Shown in pieces: positions 5,329 through 6,506 of a stretch of 6,506 nucleotides of DNA. The position numbers and the translations under genes were made by a program. Numbering within the stretch: the first letter of the stretch is position 1; every line of letters begins with the position of its first letter. The stretch lies in NCBI GenBank assembly GCA_035532215.1, contig DATKRK010000397.1, forward strand, positions 1 through 6,506, written 5' to 3'. The stretch comes from JAICIG01 sp035532215 (GTDB lineage: Bacteria; Planctomycetota; Planctomycetia; Pirellulales; JAICIG01). A model generated the notes under the pieces. The model was given only the letters and a program-made list of their open reading frames with translations, was not told the origin of the DNA and ran no database searches.

Positions 5329-6506
5329 TCATGGTTCGCTCGATAGCTCCTCGATCGGGCGATTGACGTCGGCGAACAGCCAGCAGACGGCCGCTGCAAT
5401 ATAAATCAGAAAGAACATCATCAATACGGCGTTCCAACTTTCGGTCCTGGTTTGCAGTTCGGCCGCAATGCCGGGAAAGATCGCTGCGCCGAAATTGCCC
5501 GACATGTTCATGATCGCAAACGCCGTCGCCACGTGCCGCCCGCCGAGATCCATGCTGGCCGCGTAGCTCACGGCGCCGCCCCAGGAGGCAAAGAACGATC
5601 CCAGGCTGAAGACCAGCACGGCCGGCAGCGGATCGGCGATCGAGCAGGCCGGCCAGATCATCAAGGCCGAAAGCAACATACTGGCCGCGCCGACCCCTTG
5701 GCGGCTCAAGCGCCGGTTGCCGGTGCGGGCCAGCAGCCGATCGGCCAGAATTCCGCCCAAAGGCGACCCGATAACCACCGCCAACAGCGGCAAGCTGGTC
5801 AGCCAGCCCGATTGCCCGGTCGAAATGCCGTAGGTTTCTTTGAGGAACGTCGGGAACCAACTGGCGTAGAACATATAGCCCGCCGCTCGGAAGAATTGCT
5901 GGGCCGATAGAAACCAGAGCGGCGCGGACGAGAGGATCAGTGGCCACGGAGTTGCCTGCCGCGTTTCGTTGCGCAGCGCGGTTTCCGCCGGCGCGGATTG
6001 CCGACGAATGAGGGCCAGTTCCGCCGCATTGACGCCCGCGTGCTCTTCGGGGCGATCGCGAAACCAAACGTAAAAGCCGATCGCCCAGGCGAGTCCAGGC
6101 GCCACGTATAAAGCCAAAACCGTTCTCCAGCCCAAACCATGCTCGAGCAAGGCGCCGGTCAGCGGCAATGCCAATGCGGCGCCGAGCGACATCGAACTGC
6201 CCAGCGCGCCCGAGGCGAAGCCGCGGCGCGTGGCCGGCAGCCAATCGACCATGGTTCGCGTCGAACAAGGAAACAGCCCGGCTTGTGCGGCGCCGCACGT
6301 CAGCCGCAGCGCGACCAGCGAGGCGTAGCCGGTCATCAACGCCATCAACCCCGTCGCGACCGACCAGGCGGCCGAGAACAGCGCCAGCGGCCCGCGCGAA
6401 CCGAAACGGTCGCCGACCCAGCCCGAGGGGATCTGCAACAGGGCGTAGCCCCAAAAAAACGAGCCCAGCACCCAGCCCATCTGCGGCTTCGACAATCCCA
6501 GATCGA
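5329..6506 (-). CDS. MFS transporter, anion:cation symporter type (5' end cut by window edge)
   Basis: The visible 391 residues are most of an inner-membrane major facilitator carrier, probably importing an organic anion with protons or sodium. Eleven hydrophobic segments can be followed, starting with QMGWVLGSFFWGYALLQIPS, which is normally TM2, and ending with the TM12 block before VNRPIEE. The loop between TM2 and TM3 carries the family motif GDRFGSRGPL, echoed by GGILADRLL between TM8 and TM9. The central loop RDRPEEHAGVNAAELALIR is characteristic of the anion:cation symporter branch (hexuronate, galactarate, tartrate and related carriers). A TTG at 6495 is not the start: the frame stays open to the edge with DLGLSKPQMGW, as expected just before TM2, so roughly 30-50 residues including TM1 lie outside. 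The substrate cannot be read from the sequence. Its neighbour 19 bases downstream is the ceramidase-fold hydrolase, which may process what it imports. Confidence 0.88.
   Translation of the reverse strand, partial: DLGLSKPQMGWVLGSFFWGYALLQIPSGWVGDRFGSRGPLALFSAAWSVATGLMALMTGYASLVALRLTCGAAQAGLFPCSTRTMVDWLPATRRGFASGALGSSMSLGAALALPLTGALLEHGLGWRTVLALYVAPGLAWAIGFYVWFRDRPEEHAGVNAAELALIRRQSAPAETALRNETRQATPWPLILSSAPLWFLSAQQFFRAAGYMFYASWFPTFLKETYGISTGQSGWLTSLPLLAVVIGSPLGGILADRLLARTGNRRLSRQGVGAASMLLSALMIWPACSIADPLPAVLVFSLGSFFASWGGAVSYAASMDLGGRHVATAFAIMNMSGNFGAAIFPGIAAELQTRTESWNAVLMMFFLIYIAAAVCWLFADVNRPIEELSSEP

Noticed and set aside
5310..5399. Upstream start that would add 30 residues to the ceramidase-fold protein
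   Set aside because: It would overlap the 3' end of the transporter gene by 71 bases and adds a tail unlike the family; the ATG at 5309 places the DITPPVG motif near residue 20 as usual.
6493..6495. TTG as the start codon of the transporter
   Set aside because: The frame remains open to the window edge, and the protein would lack TM1; the residues before it match the usual run-in to TM2.

Overview
The window is GC-rich. Every gene I can support lies on the minus strand, in two blocks separated by a repeat-laden gap of about 350 bases. Gene content (a split B12-dependent acyl-CoA mutase, a ceramidase-fold hydrolase of a type common in planctomycetes) and the scattered short palindromes suggest a planctomycete, probably of the Pirellulales. 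That placement is an inference from family resemblance and remembered repeat styles, not from a marker gene.

Right block (about 3840-6506): a major facilitator transporter of the anion:cation symporter type, cut at its 5' end by the window edge, is followed after 19 bases by a protein with the neutral/alkaline ceramidase fold. The latter has no visible signal peptide and appears to lack the catalytic serine of true ceramidases. The pair looks like an uptake-and-cleave unit for an unidentified compound.

Middle gap (3489-3839): no gene. It holds a perfect TATAAT -10 box for the left operon, a G-quadruplex-type G-run motif, a pair of long inverted repeats about 200 bases apart, and a 14-base direct repeat.

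Left block (180-3488): a tight three-gene operon of acetyl-CoA acetyltransferase (thiolase), then the large and small subunits of a B12-dependent acyl-CoA mutase. The large subunit would routinely be labelled methylmalonyl-CoA mutase. However, the two residues that read the substrate are Phe99 and Gln217 instead of Tyr and Arg, which is the signature of isobutyryl-CoA mutase, and both subunit lengths (567 and 137 aa) fit that enzyme. Together the genes would interconvert isobutyryl-CoA and n-butyryl-CoA and connect the C4 pool to acetyl-CoA through acetoacetyl-CoA.

Left end (1-179): noncoding, with a terminator-like hairpin and two palindromes. One palindrome belongs to a 29-base repeat whose second copy (28/29 identical, opposite orientation) is translated in frame inside the N-terminus of the mutase large subunit. 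I consider the substrate-site residues and this in-frame palindromic repeat the two most interesting observations.
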